This document shows positions 48,901 through 58,244 of a DNA stretch of 64,000 nucleotides, one piece after another. The translations under genes and the position numbers were made by a program. The stretch is from a virus. The notes under the pieces were generated by a model. That model saw nothing but the letters and a program-made list of their open reading frames with translations, was not told the DNA's origin and ran no database searches. The stretch lies in the IMG/VR virus record IMGVR_UViG_3300047388_000211, positions 1-64,000 of that record; one strand, 5' to 3'. The stretch's first letter is position 1. Every line of letters starts with the position of its first letter.

Positions 48901-49651
48901 TGGTGGTGGCCGCAGCCCCGGCGAATACATCCTGGACCGTCGCCGTCTCGGCGCTGGTCAGGAAGTTGAGCCGTTCCCCCCGTCCCACGCCCACCATCGA
49001 TGTCAGCTGAACACAGGCCCATCCCGTTGTTCCGGTATCATAGAGGATCTGGGCAATCGTGGTGGTGGTTCCAGAACCTCCGCCAGGGGTACGCGATATC
49101 TGCGTCGGCGCACCTGCCGTACTGGCAGCTGCCCACCCCGTGAGAGCATCGAAAGCATCAATGGTTTTATAGGACGGCGCATCGGTGAGAGCTACAGAGG
49201 GCGCTGCCGCTGGCGCGGGCAGGCCAATCTGATGGAGATCCCCAGTGGGAGACACCTTCCGCATCCGCGCGCTGTCCCCGATGTACATGAAGGAGACGGG
49301 TGAAGCCAGCGGCTTCCAGGGAACCAGGGCCAAGGGGTCGCCACTGTAGCCGGAATCGAGATCCGTATAGGGATTCTTGCCAAAGGCCACATGGCTCCCG
49401 GCTCCCACCACGCGGGTGTAGTTGTTATGGGCGGGATCGTTCAGCCGTCGGGCCGAGTGAACCGGTGTCTGGCCTGCCACGGGTTGGCCAATATCGGTGA
49501 TTCCGTCACGGGGCTCAATCCGGCCTGCCAAATAGGAACGGATGTTCCGGGCATACGGGAGCTTCCCCGGCTTCACGCTGTCCAATGGCCGGTTGAGATC
49601 CAGTCCCACGAAGTCGAAGCGGTTGGTTTCCTTCTGATACTTAACGTCCAT
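45920..49651 (-). CDS. Large virion hub/tail protein, 1243 aa
   Basis: Starts with a conserved-looking FVGLDLNRPLDSVKPGKLPY and ARNIRSYLAGRIEPRDGIT, like tail/hub proteins that bind an array of partner chains. The rest is beta-rich with many Gly/Asn/Trp turns and a C-terminal beta barrel. It is the largest complete gene of the window. Probably a tail hub or nozzle (gp10/gp12-like in function), inferred from position between gatekeeper and fibre genes. Confidence 0.6.
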   Translation of the reverse strand: MDVKYQKETNRFDFVGLDLNRPLDSVKPGKLPYARNIRSYLAGRIEPRDGITDIGQPVAGQTPVHSARRLNDPAHNNYTRVVGAGSHVAFGKNPYTDLDSGYSGDPLALVPWKPLASPVSFMYIGDSARMRKVSPTGDLHQIGLPAPAAAPSVALTDAPSYKTIDAFDALTGWAAASTAGAPTQISRTPGGGSGTTTTIAQILYDTGTTGWACVQLTSMVGVGRGERLNFLTSAETATVQDVFAGAAATTIGAILYDSGTTGDCSIFLATPVDQIEVNSLLNNSTASELIRVKAKIFGPDGTFSIRATTVGTFSVGNTITALPSLRIYLVSNHATTETVSNDAMTSAVTTGTGYLTKTAALDLSKIATGVPTQPDDYMNISLRVDNPLSLSYIKVQLDVDVSDGAAPFTKNYYYREIRPSDLTPNIQNAQALVTTGSTILQRQIIDEGSGQGPQVSPDRTASNTGFLPPLTDPNGVPIPGGVSIPNNVLGPAFLGPASSGPEGIGQLLPNSVTTPSDAPQVQSTQLESGASQWVDVRFRISDLIRVGTDDSRTLQNVATIQLVIVCTGTVNIGMDSWWIGGGYGPDDLDATASPYYYRYRARLLSTNVPSNWSPATRLSMDPYRQSVTVTAPQYAAPSGTTNAVGDFVLDIERFGGQGPDWHYVGTVANGATPSFADIYDDLTVAGQPVIGMNDYQPWPIIGLPVSGTTAIVAGTSIKDFGTSFNLSWAPGTRIIINNQPYTIYRVQSTSLLEIVENAKSQSAVAWQINEPTILAQPLPCLWEWDGNFFACGDPINPGRLYYSNPDSETTNPTNTLDMTSPSEPLMNGLQYNVRSYVFSSENFIQLLKTGDPNQPFRHENIPNGKGLFSRWALTREPAPVICYLTRDGINMSMGQSPTSMTDADLYDLFPNEGNLGVDVNGVAAPQIVSGNAAGLRLTYYDDYVYFDYPASGGDRKTLVLALDLGAATRGEAPGGWLYDDFTPNAQFHYGDEGPGVHLLLIGGVDSHLYAYTGNSDNGSPILMEFTTPSKDQGDPRSFKFYGDLMIDSNTGAVVATATPFFNNNANIGVPTSFSTAGRTQTVIPVAFNNGWQTAKNVSVFITMDVSGTDRPFFFIWETRWTFESAPISALSWNISPSTFGMSNYKHFGLCKITHVSTQDFTLTFVIDNQSQPAITIPASGGSYKQTIFRVPVMKGKICQLFLNTTGTTFRLDPRDSFIEVKDWGTDDAYRQLRIFSDYAEIEG

Positions 49652-51095
49652 GGAAGGCTCCTATTCCCACCGGAGTCTCCAAGCGGCGCGGTATCTGAGA
49701 CTTCTGTCTCTGGGACTGAGCCGCTGCGGATGCGGCATTCCGTACTGCTGCGGAGATACGCTGATTATAGGTGAGGGCCTGAAGCATGAAGTTCTGGGCC
49801 TGACGGTCGGTTGCATGCCACTCCGCGCCCGCCACTTTGAACAGCGCCAGATGCTCCGCATAGTCGAGAATCATATCCAGCTGTTCCCGCCCCACCTGAA
49901 CGAAGCTCGCATTGCCCGTGGGGATCACCGACTTCCGCACCACATCGAGCGTCACGGATGTGATCCCATTGGGAACCGGATTCAGGGCAATCAGATTCGA
50001 TGCGGCGAGAATCAGGTCCTGGGGGACACCTCGGGTATTCTCCCAGAGAGGCGTCGAGGACTCCACTTCCTGGAGCGTGGTGGGGATCAAGGGTTGTCCT
50101 TGGATTTCCGCATGGACCACTACCGGCAGTAGTCGTGCCAGCTGGACATACAGCTGGTAGCGCTGCTCACAGTAGGTGGCCCGTATGGGATCACGCGCGA
50201 TACCGTCCTTACCGAGTAAGTCTGCGAGCGCTCCCCATTTTATTGCTGGAGTCAGGTCGTCCGGTATCCCCACCGGAGTCGCGACTGTCGATGGATTGAG
50301 CGTCGGTCCCGCCGATACAATCAGGAGTTCCAGCTGGCCGCCCAATTGAGGCACAGGCGCGATCTGAACCTGAAGCGGTGGCGGCCCCATAATGGAGTAA
50401 GCTTCCGGCGAGCCCGGGGTCACCGACCATGTTTGATCTCCCGCCGTCAGTTCCCGCTCATCCGATCTCCATAGCGGCGTGTAATAGACGGAACTGGTGG
50501 TACGGCTACTCGATGCGCCACCACCTCCCATATTCAAGCTGAAGGGCAAGGACAGGCCCACCCCAGCGCCACCCCCGGATATTATTTCGGTCACGACGTT
50601 CGTGACATTCCGCCATGCCACCCGCCGCACGTCGATGACGGTATCGACCAACAGCTCCCGCCCGATCGGCGGAGAGAGCATGTTGATGATGGATACCGTG
50701 GTGACGCAGCCGGTATCGGCCAGGAACTGATTTAGTCGATTCTGGACGGCATTGACGATGTCCGCATAGGTGAACATCTCCGTCCCGGTCCAGGATGTTT
50801 GCGAGGATGCCGATTCCAGCAGGTGGTATTGGATCGCCTGGATGATCGACTGGTCGGTGACCGTGTAGTCCAGAAGCCCAGGGCACTGGACGGAGAGGTC
50901 GTAGAAAGGAGTTCCCGTGGATGCTGGGAAGGCGGCACGCTCGCGCCAGAACCCAGAAAGGAGTCCAAACGTACGGAGAGACTCCGTTAATAGAATCGTG
51001 AGTTCGGTATCCGTCCAGAAGACGTTACCGGTATCAAACAGACGGGTGGCTAGCTGAGTCTTGAGCTGCCCAAGCGTGGAATAAGAGTAAGGCAT
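49641..51095 (-). CDS. Gatekeeper/tail-tube-like protein B, 484 aa
   Basis: Starts YSTLGQLKTQLATRLFDTGN; such small-head helices open many neck and tail-tube (gp11-like) proteins. Central beta region and a long C-terminal helical part with DYAEHLALFKVAGAEWHATD. It is similar in design, but not sequence, to the 410-aa protein at 53751. Likely part of the neck/nozzle. It overlaps the hub gene by 11 bases. Confidence 0.55.
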   Translation of the reverse strand: MPYSYSTLGQLKTQLATRLFDTGNVFWTDTELTILLTESLRTFGLLSGFWRERAAFPASTGTPFYDLSVQCPGLLDYTVTDQSIIQAIQYHLLESASSQTSWTGTEMFTYADIVNAVQNRLNQFLADTGCVTTVSIINMLSPPIGRELLVDTVIDVRRVAWRNVTNVVTEIISGGGAGVGLSLPFSLNMGGGGASSSRTTSSVYYTPLWRSDERELTAGDQTWSVTPGSPEAYSIMGPPPLQVQIAPVPQLGGQLELLIVSAGPTLNPSTVATPVGIPDDLTPAIKWGALADLLGKDGIARDPIRATYCEQRYQLYVQLARLLPVVVHAEIQGQPLIPTTLQEVESSTPLWENTRGVPQDLILAASNLIALNPVPNGITSVTLDVVRKSVIPTGNASFVQVGREQLDMILDYAEHLALFKVAGAEWHATDRQAQNFMLQALTYNQRISAAVRNAASAAAQSQRQKSQIPRRLETPVGIGAFHGR

Positions 51096-51099
51096 TCAA

Positions 51100-53517
51100 C
51101 TATTTACCAACCCAACCGGTATTCGTGTTAGTACCGGATTCCTTCACGTAGAGTGTGGTCGCTGATCCACCGGATACGTTCAGGTAGATATCCCCAGGAC
51201 TCCCGGTAAAGGCGCTATTCGGGCTACCCGCGCCCGTATAGATATGGCATCCATGCGCGCCGTTCGTCGAGACCAGCAACCCCGTTGTGGCGCTCAGGGT
51301 CCGAATCACGAAATCGCCAATCTGTGAATTAGCACCAATCTCGTTAGCGGCACCCGGGAACCCAATAATATCCTGAACAACGTGGTTCGCCCGGAACTGG
51401 ATCGTGACGTTTCCGGAATCCGCCCGATCCAGGATCAGCGATGGATCGGCGAGTGGGTAATAGACTAGACCGTCATTTCCAGCAGCATCGAAAATATCTA
51501 AAGAAGGATGCCCTGTTTGACCAGCCCCGCTTTGAATTAAGAGCAGCGTGACGCCTGTCGCTGGTGTGTTATCCAGGATGTGAAGGGTGGCATTTGCCGG
51601 GACTATGAAGTTGGGGCCAATCGCCAACCGGCTATTCGGCGCATCATAAAATGTCCCGTCCAGCGATCGAAATGCCCCGGTCACCGATAGGGGACCCAGC
51701 GTACAATTATCCGCAGCATTATTCAGCCAGTGCGGATTGGTGACGTTGTAGCCGTAGCCGTTAGCGATACTGACGTAGTTGTTCGCGATGAACTCCGCAC
51801 TCCTCGTCACCACGCCGTGAAGTCCGATCGAAAACATGTCATTATTCAGGATGTCCATCTTGCCGGTCGCCGCCGCAGTCTCGATTCCGTTGCCACCCAC
51901 CGATGCAATATAATTACCGGACGCCACGATGTTCGTGGATGCGTCTTCGATGAAGATTCCATCCCGGTCGGTATTCTGTATCGTGTTGTTCGCAATCATT
52001 AACCGCAGCGATCCAGCGACACCGGCAATATCAATACCGTCACCCCGAGAGCTGGGATGGACTGTAATTTGCCGGATGAGATTGTCGCTGATATGGACAT
52101 CGGTTGAGTCGTAAACACGGATACCACCGCCGCCCACCGTATCGACAAGGTTGCCTGCGATGAGAACCACATCGCCAAAAATGACTTGGATTCCTTGCGG
52201 ATTGGTCGCTGTCGAGACGAGACCCGTGTTGTAAACCGTATTTCCAATAATTTGCACGCGCCCGATATGACCATTCGGGTCTGACCCATTGATCGCAATG
52301 CCGCCGCCGCCACAGTTGGAGATGTTGTTGTTGGCGTAAATGGCATCGGTCGTTGCGCCATTCGCGCCTTGAAGGCTAAATGCGGGATATCCAATGGCGA
52401 GGCCAATATTACGGACGGTGTTATTGGCCACAAGGATACGATTGGGTCCACCTTCCGTTGGTTTGCAGGCGGTGCGGTCGACTGTATCGATCAGGTTGCT
52501 GGTGATCACGATGTCGGATGCATCGATGATCATCCCATTGCCGTAGGCCATCCCCACGGTGTTGCCGTAATGGATGTTCTTGATAACGTTGTGGCTGACC
52601 AAAACATATTCCGTGGTCTGCCCGCTGCCGCCATTCGTGAAGATCGGGTCCATGTAGCAATCGACAAAGGTATTGCCTTCGATGTAGACCCGCCCGCAAT
52701 TGTTGAAATTGACGGAAGAGGTCGAGACATTCACGAACCGGTTATCGAGGATATGGACATCGGTCGCGCCTTCGATATCGATGGGCGTGTAATAGATCCG
52801 GGGCGCTCCCGAGTTCCAGGAGCCGCCGACATCCGGCTGAGTCGCAACGCTGGACTTATTGCCATCGAAGACGCAGCCGGTCACCGTGATGAATGTTCCT
52901 GTTAGCCGGAACATCTGAATTCCGATGGCCTGCCCATTCGGGAAAGTGAACGTGGTGCCACTACCAATGATGGATGCGTTGTTCCCGGAGATCGTCGTTA
53001 GCGCCGAGACACTGACCGTGGATGCGCCAAAGAGCAGGGTTACATTGGGCTTGGAGATGACAATCGGGGCCGAGATCGCTTGAAAACCGGTACACTCCCG
53101 GCAGTCAATAATACCTCCTGTTGCCGGAAGTGCCGCATATGCCGCCAGGATTTCCGCGCCCAGTGTTGTGCTGGGGCCACACTTGGTTTTTGTCGAACCG
53201 GACGCGAGGGGGTCAAATGCCTGAACATCGCCGATCGTGAATGGAGCGGATAGGCTGCCCCCAGAGAATTGAATGTCGTACCGCCCATCGGAGGCGTAGA
53301 AGAACCATGTGCCGTCCGCACCTGCGGTGAAAGGATTGGCTTTAGCGGTGCCCGTGTTATCGGCGTAGATCGTGGCGAGAGTGACGGAGTTGGCGATATA
53401 TACCGTAATCGTGGCGGACGGAAACGATCCCTGCACTTTGCGAGAGATCGTTCCCGCTGCGCCAGTGATAGCGAGAACCGTGTTTCCAGCTTCGACCCAG
53501 CCTTGAATGCGCTGCAT
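51100..53517 (-). CDS. Tail spike with right-handed beta-helix
   Basis: 805 aa. A short N-terminal head-binding region (to about residue 110) is followed by about 20 turns of PbH1-type repeats (for example VLVSHNVIKNIHYGNT and IVITSNLIDTVDRTACKP), then a C-terminal beta region. Right-handed parallel beta-helices of this length bind and often cleave capsule or O-antigen polysaccharide. No catalytic residues can be identified by eye. Overlaps the next gene by one base. Confidence 0.82.
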   Translation of the reverse strand: MQRIQGWVEAGNTVLAITGAAGTISRKVQGSFPSATITVYIANSVTLATIYADNTGTAKANPFTAGADGTWFFYASDGRYDIQFSGGSLSAPFTIGDVQAFDPLASGSTKTKCGPSTTLGAEILAAYAALPATGGIIDCRECTGFQAISAPIVISKPNVTLLFGASTVSVSALTTISGNNASIIGSGTTFTFPNGQAIGIQMFRLTGTFITVTGCVFDGNKSSVATQPDVGGSWNSGAPRIYYTPIDIEGATDVHILDNRFVNVSTSSVNFNNCGRVYIEGNTFVDCYMDPIFTNGGSGQTTEYVLVSHNVIKNIHYGNTVGMAYGNGMIIDASDIVITSNLIDTVDRTACKPTEGGPNRILVANNTVRNIGLAIGYPAFSLQGANGATTDAIYANNNISNCGGGGIAINGSDPNGHIGRVQIIGNTVYNTGLVSTATNPQGIQVIFGDVVLIAGNLVDTVGGGGIRVYDSTDVHISDNLIRQITVHPSSRGDGIDIAGVAGSLRLMIANNTIQNTDRDGIFIEDASTNIVASGNYIASVGGNGIETAAATGKMDILNNDMFSIGLHGVVTRSAEFIANNYVSIANGYGYNVTNPHWLNNAADNCTLGPLSVTGAFRSLDGTFYDAPNSRLAIGPNFIVPANATLHILDNTPATGVTLLLIQSGAGQTGHPSLDIFDAAGNDGLVYYPLADPSLILDRADSGNVTIQFRANHVVQDIIGFPGAANEIGANSQIGDFVIRTLSATTGLLVSTNGAHGCHIYTGAGSPNSAFTGSPGDIYLNVSGGSATTLYVKESGTNTNTGWVGK

Positions 53518-53720
53518 TAGAACTGGTCGGGCTCTCCGCCTGGATTCGGCATCGACTTCTCGTAGAACTTTTCCGGCTGACTGTTTGGACCTTTCGTGCG
53601 ACGGAACGTGTTGAATATCGGGCAGTAGTCCTCATCATATTTCCCGGCGCTACCGTCGGGGACATTACCATTCTTCTGGAACCAGTCACCTGTCATTGGA
53701 CTATCAACAAAATCACCCAT
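53517..53720 (-). CDS. Small virion-associated protein, 67 aa
   Basis: Acidic, Gly/Pro-rich with a DYCPIFNTFRRTKGPNSQPE segment. Placed between the connector and the spike, so perhaps a spike adaptor. Function not shown. Confidence 0.55.
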   Translation of the reverse strand: MGDFVDSPMTGDWFQKNGNVPDGSAGKYDEDYCPIFNTFRRTKGPNSQPEKFYEKSMPNPGGEPDQF

Positions 53721-53750
53721 AGTGGTCTCCTTTCCGGTGAGTGTACCGGA

Positions 53751-54983
53751 CTAAATCGCGTGGGACTGCAAGAATCGCATATCCCCAAGAGGCGTTGCCC
53801 AGGCCCAGGACATTGCGGGGTAGGCATAGCTCAAGTTCTGCATGAACACTTCGTCATCCTGGCGCTCCATATCCTGAAGATTCTTCGCGTTGAACTTGGC
53901 ATAACGCTCGGCGTTCATCATGCTGTAGTAGACATTCGGCTTATCCGCCGATGGCCCCGGGTAACTACATACTTCTTCCATGGCCATATCCACCAGCACG
54001 TCCCCACGGATATAGCGCGGCAGTACGGCTCCGGGATCATTCAGGTCGATAGGCCGGGACTCGTAGAGGAACGGATAGACGTGGTTCGCCTGCTGATGGG
54101 GCCAGAGTTCATACCGGGGCAAGCCCGCATTCGAGATCGCGGTGGCCGAGATCGTGAAGATGTCTCCAGAAGTATAGGTACCGCCCAAAGGGAACGCGAT
54201 ATTGATCCCGTCCGCCAGACTCTGGGCCGCCCCTCCGGGGTCGGTCGTCACATTCGTGGTATAGGCCCCATTGTCCTTCGACCACTTATAGATCGCGGTA
54301 CCGGCTGCGCCGCCATTCGTCATCTGGATGGTGTAGATGGCGCTGACCGGAGCGGTGAAGACGCCGGTGGTGGCTGGGATACTACCTGTCCCGTTGACCT
54401 GGACCGGCTGGCCTACAATCCCCACCTGGGAGGTGGTGTAGTCCCGGAAGGACACCACATAGGCATTCCCGATATTGGCCCGCTGGGCATCCCAGATATT
54501 GATCTCCGACTGAGACACGTCCAGATAAAGCTGCCAGTTGAAAGAGGGGTCCCAGAGACAGATGAACTGATGGAAGTCCTGGGGAGGCGTATAGAACGCC
54601 TGATAAATCTGATAATGCTGAAGCGTGCCATTGATTCCGCCCCATGGGGAATCCAGCTCCAGCTGGGTCGTGGAGTCCACAATCGCCACCGTATAGATGG
54701 GATTGGTCAGGCCGAGGCGGAGCTGCTGACCGACCAGAGCATTGTTCCAGGCCGTACCCACACCAGTGACAATGGTGGAGTTCTGGGTAACCGTAATGGT
54801 TCCGGCTGTGGTGGGGACGGGAGCGATGAACTGACCGAACTTCACCAGCCAGGACCAGCGCCGTGCTTCCGCCAAACGACGGAACGCATTGACCACCATG
54901 TCCTGGGCCAGCTTCGGTCCTAAGGCAGGACAGCGGAGCATAACCCTATTCCAACACTCTTGATAAGTGTCTGCCGTTGCCAC
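53751..54983 (-). CDS. Gatekeeper/tail-tube A-like neck protein, 410 aa
   Basis: Starts with helices (CWNRVMLRCPALGPKLAQDM) and a WSWLVKFGQF segment, like T7 gp11/P22 gp4-type neck proteins. It then carries a beta insertion domain of about 150 residues (TGVFTAPVSAIYTIQMTN), and finally VDMAMEEVCSYPG and a Met/Asn-rich helix. The inserted beta domain may be a decoration. Connector between capsid and tail. Confidence 0.68.
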   Translation of the reverse strand: MATADTYQECWNRVMLRCPALGPKLAQDMVVNAFRRLAEARRWSWLVKFGQFIAPVPTTAGTITVTQNSTIVTGVGTAWNNALVGQQLRLGLTNPIYTVAIVDSTTQLELDSPWGGINGTLQHYQIYQAFYTPPQDFHQFICLWDPSFNWQLYLDVSQSEINIWDAQRANIGNAYVVSFRDYTTSQVGIVGQPVQVNGTGSIPATTGVFTAPVSAIYTIQMTNGGAAGTAIYKWSKDNGAYTTNVTTDPGGAAQSLADGINIAFPLGGTYTSGDIFTISATAISNAGLPRYELWPHQQANHVYPFLYESRPIDLNDPGAVLPRYIRGDVLVDMAMEEVCSYPGPSADKPNVYYSMMNAERYAKFNAKNLQDMERQDDEVFMQNLSYAYPAMSWAWATPLGDMRFLQSHAI

Positions 54984-54999
54984 TCCGCTGTCCTCTCTC

Positions 55000-55248
55000 T
55001 TACAGCCCGGTCACGCACCCCTGAAACGTCAATCCTGCCGCCGAAGTCAGCGTGATGACATTTCCAGAAACCGTAAAGCCGTAGGCTGTGTTGGTTGTCG
55101 GCGTCAGATCGATGGTCCGAACCACTTTGATCCCGGCCACCGTTAAGGTATCGCCATTATTGGCAAAGACAACCGAGCTATACGCGACCTCGCGCGTATG
55201 CCCGGTCACATTGCGCCGTCCTTGGTAGACAACGGTTGCCGCTGCCAT
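55000..55248 (-). CDS. Beta-rich virion protein, 82 aa
   Basis: Start MAAATVVYQGRRN at 55248, overlapping the previous stop by one base. Mostly beta strands (VVFANNGDTLTVAGIKVV) with a VTGL end. Possibly a capsid decoration protein, as in the neighbouring gene. Family unknown. Confidence 0.62.
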   Translation of the reverse strand: MAAATVVYQGRRNVTGHTREVAYSSVVFANNGDTLTVAGIKVVRTIDLTPTTNTAYGFTVSGNVITLTSAAGLTFQGCVTGL

Positions 55249-55856
55249 TACTGCACCTCCGGAATATCGACGTCCACTGGGGTGACGTTCGATACCGCAG
55301 GGCCAGCGGCGACACCGAGAACCTTGCACGTGATGGCCGTCCCCGGGTTGATCGCAACGCCCTGAGCTGCCGTTGTCGACGTATCGCCCACGATGGTCTC
55401 ACCACCGGTCACGGTTCCCGTGGTCTTCACCGAGATGGAGCGCCCGCGCTGCAGGATGTCGCAGTAGTTACCTGCGGTTACTGCGCTGCGGAAGACTCCA
55501 GCGATGAAATTGCGGAAGCCGCTATTGAGCATCGCCTGACCTTGCATACCTGCAGCACCGGCCTGAGCCGCGTCATTGGTGACGAGGTACTTGGACTTGT
55601 CTTTCCAGTAAGCGATCTGATTGGCAGCCACAACACCGGAAAGACTTCCGGCGACGGCAGCGGAGTCCAATTGAACGCGCTGATAGGCCCGATCCGGAGG
55701 GGACGCTTCAAAGCGAATACCGAGAGACCCGGGCTGTCCACCCATGCTGACGGCGGTGAGCGATGTCCCGAAGTCGGCGGCGGAGATGTTGGTCGTGTCC
55801 GGATTCCCAGTCGGGAGCCAGATCGTACCGGCAGACTGTCGATTGGCATCAGCCAT
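55248..55856 (-). CDS. Capsid-associated/decoration-like protein, 202 aa
   Basis: Start MADANRQSAGTIWLPTGNPD at 55856. Beta-rich with Ala/Gly segments and a strand pair near the end (GTAITCKVLGVAAG). Located just after the major capsid gene in transcription order, the common site of decoration or head-completion proteins. Not a recognised family. Confidence 0.6.
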   Translation of the reverse strand: MADANRQSAGTIWLPTGNPDTTNISAADFGTSLTAVSMGGQPGSLGIRFEASPPDRAYQRVQLDSAAVAGSLSGVVAANQIAYWKDKSKYLVTNDAAQAGAAGMQGQAMLNSGFRNFIAGVFRSAVTAGNYCDILQRGRSISVKTTGTVTGGETIVGDTSTTAAQGVAINPGTAITCKVLGVAAGPAVSNVTPVDVDIPEVQ

Positions 55857-55867
55857 ATGTTCCTCCC

Positions 55868-56941
55868 TTAACCAGTGATTCCGTACAGTTGCTTGTGGTA
55901 GCGTGGAGCAAAGGTCCACTGGTAAGCCAGTAGCACTTGTCCGGCAACCTTCGTGTTGCCCTGCGCCGGTTTAAATCCTGTGAAGCCCAGCTGGTATTCC
56001 GGGTCATCCGAGATATAAAAGTTGAAGTAGGGTTTCCGTACATTCAACATCCAGAGCGACTCTGCGGTCACCGTGGGGTACGCGGTTAGCGCACCGCCCG
56101 ACATGAACTTGAAGAAGTTCACGGCGTTCGGATCGCCAGAGCCGGAGATGTAAGTCCCTGGCGCATAACGATCGCGCAGGATGATGGCATCATTGAACTT
56201 CATCCCGTTGAATCCAATCTTCGGATCTTGCGTGTCGTTGAAGCGTTGCTGGGTCTGGAACTTCTCTTTGATGTAGGAGTAGCCCAGATAGGTGGTCACG
56301 AGGTGGGTGGGTTCCTTCATGGGTCCAAAGGAACAGGCCCCGTAGTTCTCTTCGAGCGTGGGGTACTCAATGGTACCGTTCACGTTGACGGGAACCGAGT
56401 TCAGGACCGATCCGACCGCACCGCCACGGGTGATGGTGCCGTAGGTCGAATAGGTGGAGCCGTCCCAGCTGGCGACGGAGTTGTCGTTGAGAGCCTCGGC
56501 CAAGCCATTGATATTCTTGATATAGTTGGCTTGCTGGCCATTCAGATATCCCGCGATATCGATGAAGGCTCCCTGGGTCATGTAAGCGGCTGTCGTTCGA
56601 GACTGGATCAGCTTGAACGCAGCGTTGTCACCCTTGTTGATGACCTGAATGTCTTCCTTCGTCAACGTCACGTTCACTTCACTGAACTTGATGTTGAACT
56701 GAAGCTGTTGTTCGATCTGCGGTTCCGAGATATCGAAGTCCTGACCTTTTGCGTAAGGACCACCGATCAAGCCTGCGTAATAGAAGTTTTCTCCAATGAA
56801 CCGACCGCCATCGAAATCCTCACGAACCGTTTGTTTCGCAAGGGCAGCGAGGGCCGCTTCCTGGAAAACCATATCAACAAGCTTTGGCGTCTCTCGGATA
56901 TACCGCTTGGTTGCGGCGTCGATCGCGGATAGTTCAGCCAA
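55868..56941 (-). CDS. Major capsid protein
   Basis: 357 aa, TTG start with AGGAG seven bases upstream. The N-terminal helix (DAATKRYIRETPKLVDMVFQ) and the E-loop/P-domain pattern (VREDFDGGRFIGENFYY, then VNVTLTKEDIQVINKGDNAA) fit an HK97-fold capsid protein without a protease-linked delta domain. The upstream scaffold gene supports assembly with a separate scaffold. An ACGCCGC-GTA-GCGGCGT hairpin lies just before the ribosome site. Confidence 0.8.
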   Translation of the reverse strand: MAELSAIDAATKRYIRETPKLVDMVFQEAALAALAKQTVREDFDGGRFIGENFYYAGLIGGPYAKGQDFDISEPQIEQQLQFNIKFSEVNVTLTKEDIQVINKGDNAAFKLIQSRTTAAYMTQGAFIDIAGYLNGQQANYIKNINGLAEALNDNSVASWDGSTYSTYGTITRGGAVGSVLNSVPVNVNGTIEYPTLEENYGACSFGPMKEPTHLVTTYLGYSYIKEKFQTQQRFNDTQDPKIGFNGMKFNDAIILRDRYAPGTYISGSGDPNAVNFFKFMSGGALTAYPTVTAESLWMLNVRKPYFNFYISDDPEYQLGFTGFKPAQGNTKVAGQVLLAYQWTFAPRYHKQLYGITG

Positions 56942-56972
56942 TGGTTTTCTCCTACGCCGCTACGCGGCGTGA

Positions 56973-57755
56973 TTACGTTTTTTCCGTCAGTCCAGCGAAG
57001 AACGCTTCACGGGAGTGTTGCTCCTGCTCGCGGTCTCCCAGCTTCGCCACTTCTTCCTTGCGGTCGAAGAACGGCGAGAACTGCTTGGCCTGATGGTCGG
57101 TTGGTATCTGCTTGCGGGAGAAACCGTCTCGTATCCCCTCCTGGTATTTCTGTTCCAGGCGGGTATTGAATTCCGTTTCACGCTGCTTTTCCACTTCAGG
57201 GGCAATCCACTTCTCGTAGGCATTAAAGAGATCGCCACCCCATTCGGGATGCTCTTTCCATGTCTTCTCGAATACGACTCGGTCCATGGGCTTATTAAAA
57301 CGCTTCATGTGATCGAAATCCGCATCGCGGAAGGAGAGATAGGCTTGGTCCCGTCGGCTCAACACCGACTCCAGGGAGGCCTGAAGTTTGGCTTCTACCA
57401 ACTTATCAATGTCTGCTTGCGTCATCTGTGTGCCCTCACGTGTGACCGTTGTATTCGGATTGGCCTTTCGGAGCTGATCCAGCTCTGCCAGACTATTGAT
57501 ATAGTCTTGGTATTTGAGCTGCTCCTTGTCGTACCATTCCTTATATTCCGCATCCTTCTTCGCCTCTGCCTTGGTCCGCACATCATCCAGATCGTGCGAA
57601 TAGTCCGGCAACGGTTTAAAGTTTTCCGTGAAAGCCTTCTGCGCTTTCTCGTCATCAAATACCGCAAGCACCTGCTTCAGGACGTCGTCCCCCAGCCCAG
57701 CTTTCGCGAAAATGTCACGAGTGTACGCTTTGATATCATTCACCTTTGGCATCAT
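56973..57755 (-). CDS. Scaffold protein
   Basis: 260 aa, extremely charged and helical with Lys/Glu-rich stretches (YKEWYDKEQLKYQDYINSL) and no globular pattern. It precedes the major capsid gene in transcription order, the usual place of the prohead scaffold. Directs procapsid assembly and leaves or is degraded before packaging. A second ATG at 57752 lies at a better distance from GGAG. Confidence 0.72.
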   Translation of the reverse strand: MMPKVNDIKAYTRDIFAKAGLGDDVLKQVLAVFDDEKAQKAFTENFKPLPDYSHDLDDVRTKAEAKKDAEYKEWYDKEQLKYQDYINSLAELDQLRKANPNTTVTREGTQMTQADIDKLVEAKLQASLESVLSRRDQAYLSFRDADFDHMKRFNKPMDRVVFEKTWKEHPEWGGDLFNAYEKWIAPEVEKQRETEFNTRLEQKYQEGIRDGFSRKQIPTDHQAKQFSPFFDRKEEVAKLGDREQEQHSREAFFAGLTEKT

Positions 57756-57835
57756 CTACTCCCAGACACCTGCGTTTGTTACGGTTTCGGGCTATCGCCC
57801 TCACGCTTCGCTCGCCCAGTGCCCTAATCGACGAT

Positions 57836-58225
57836 CTATTGCATTCCTCCCTGGACTGGAGGCGCGGTCGGGGCAGCACCGGCTTGCGGAGCGCCCATTC
57901 CCGAACCACCCGAACCTGGGGGATTTCCAGCAACCACATCCGCCACCATCTGCGGCACCACCTGCTCAAAGCCACCCATGATTTGCTGGATACCCTGAGC
58001 CAGCGGAGGCAGGAGTGCGGATAGTTTCATCAGATCACGCCGGAGATCGCCCATCGTTGCCATGATCTGGACAGCGGGGTTCGACATATCGACACCTGTG
58101 GAGCCCTGGCCCCCATCCGCCATCGCCATCAGGCTTTTACCCTGACGGGGAGGCTGTGGGGGCGCAGAGTCCAGTTGGCGTCGGTTCCCACCACTGCGAT
58201 CGGTATCGACTACGATATCCGGCAT
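57836..58225 (-). CDS. Pro/Gly/Met-rich protein, 129 aa
   Basis: Start at the ATG at 58225 (AAAGGG upstream). A helical middle (QIMATMGDLRRDLMKLSALL) lies between Pro/Gly/Ala-rich ends. Probably a head or portal-associated disordered protein. Follows a terminator, so it may start a new transcript. Confidence 0.55.
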   Translation of the reverse strand: MPDIVVDTDRSGGNRRQLDSAPPQPPRQGKSLMAMADGGQGSTGVDMSNPAVQIMATMGDLRRDLMKLSALLPPLAQGIQQIMGGFEQVVPQMVADVVAGNPPGSGGSGMGAPQAGAAPTAPPVQGGMQ

Positions 58226-58244
58226 GATCACCCTTTCGCCCCAA

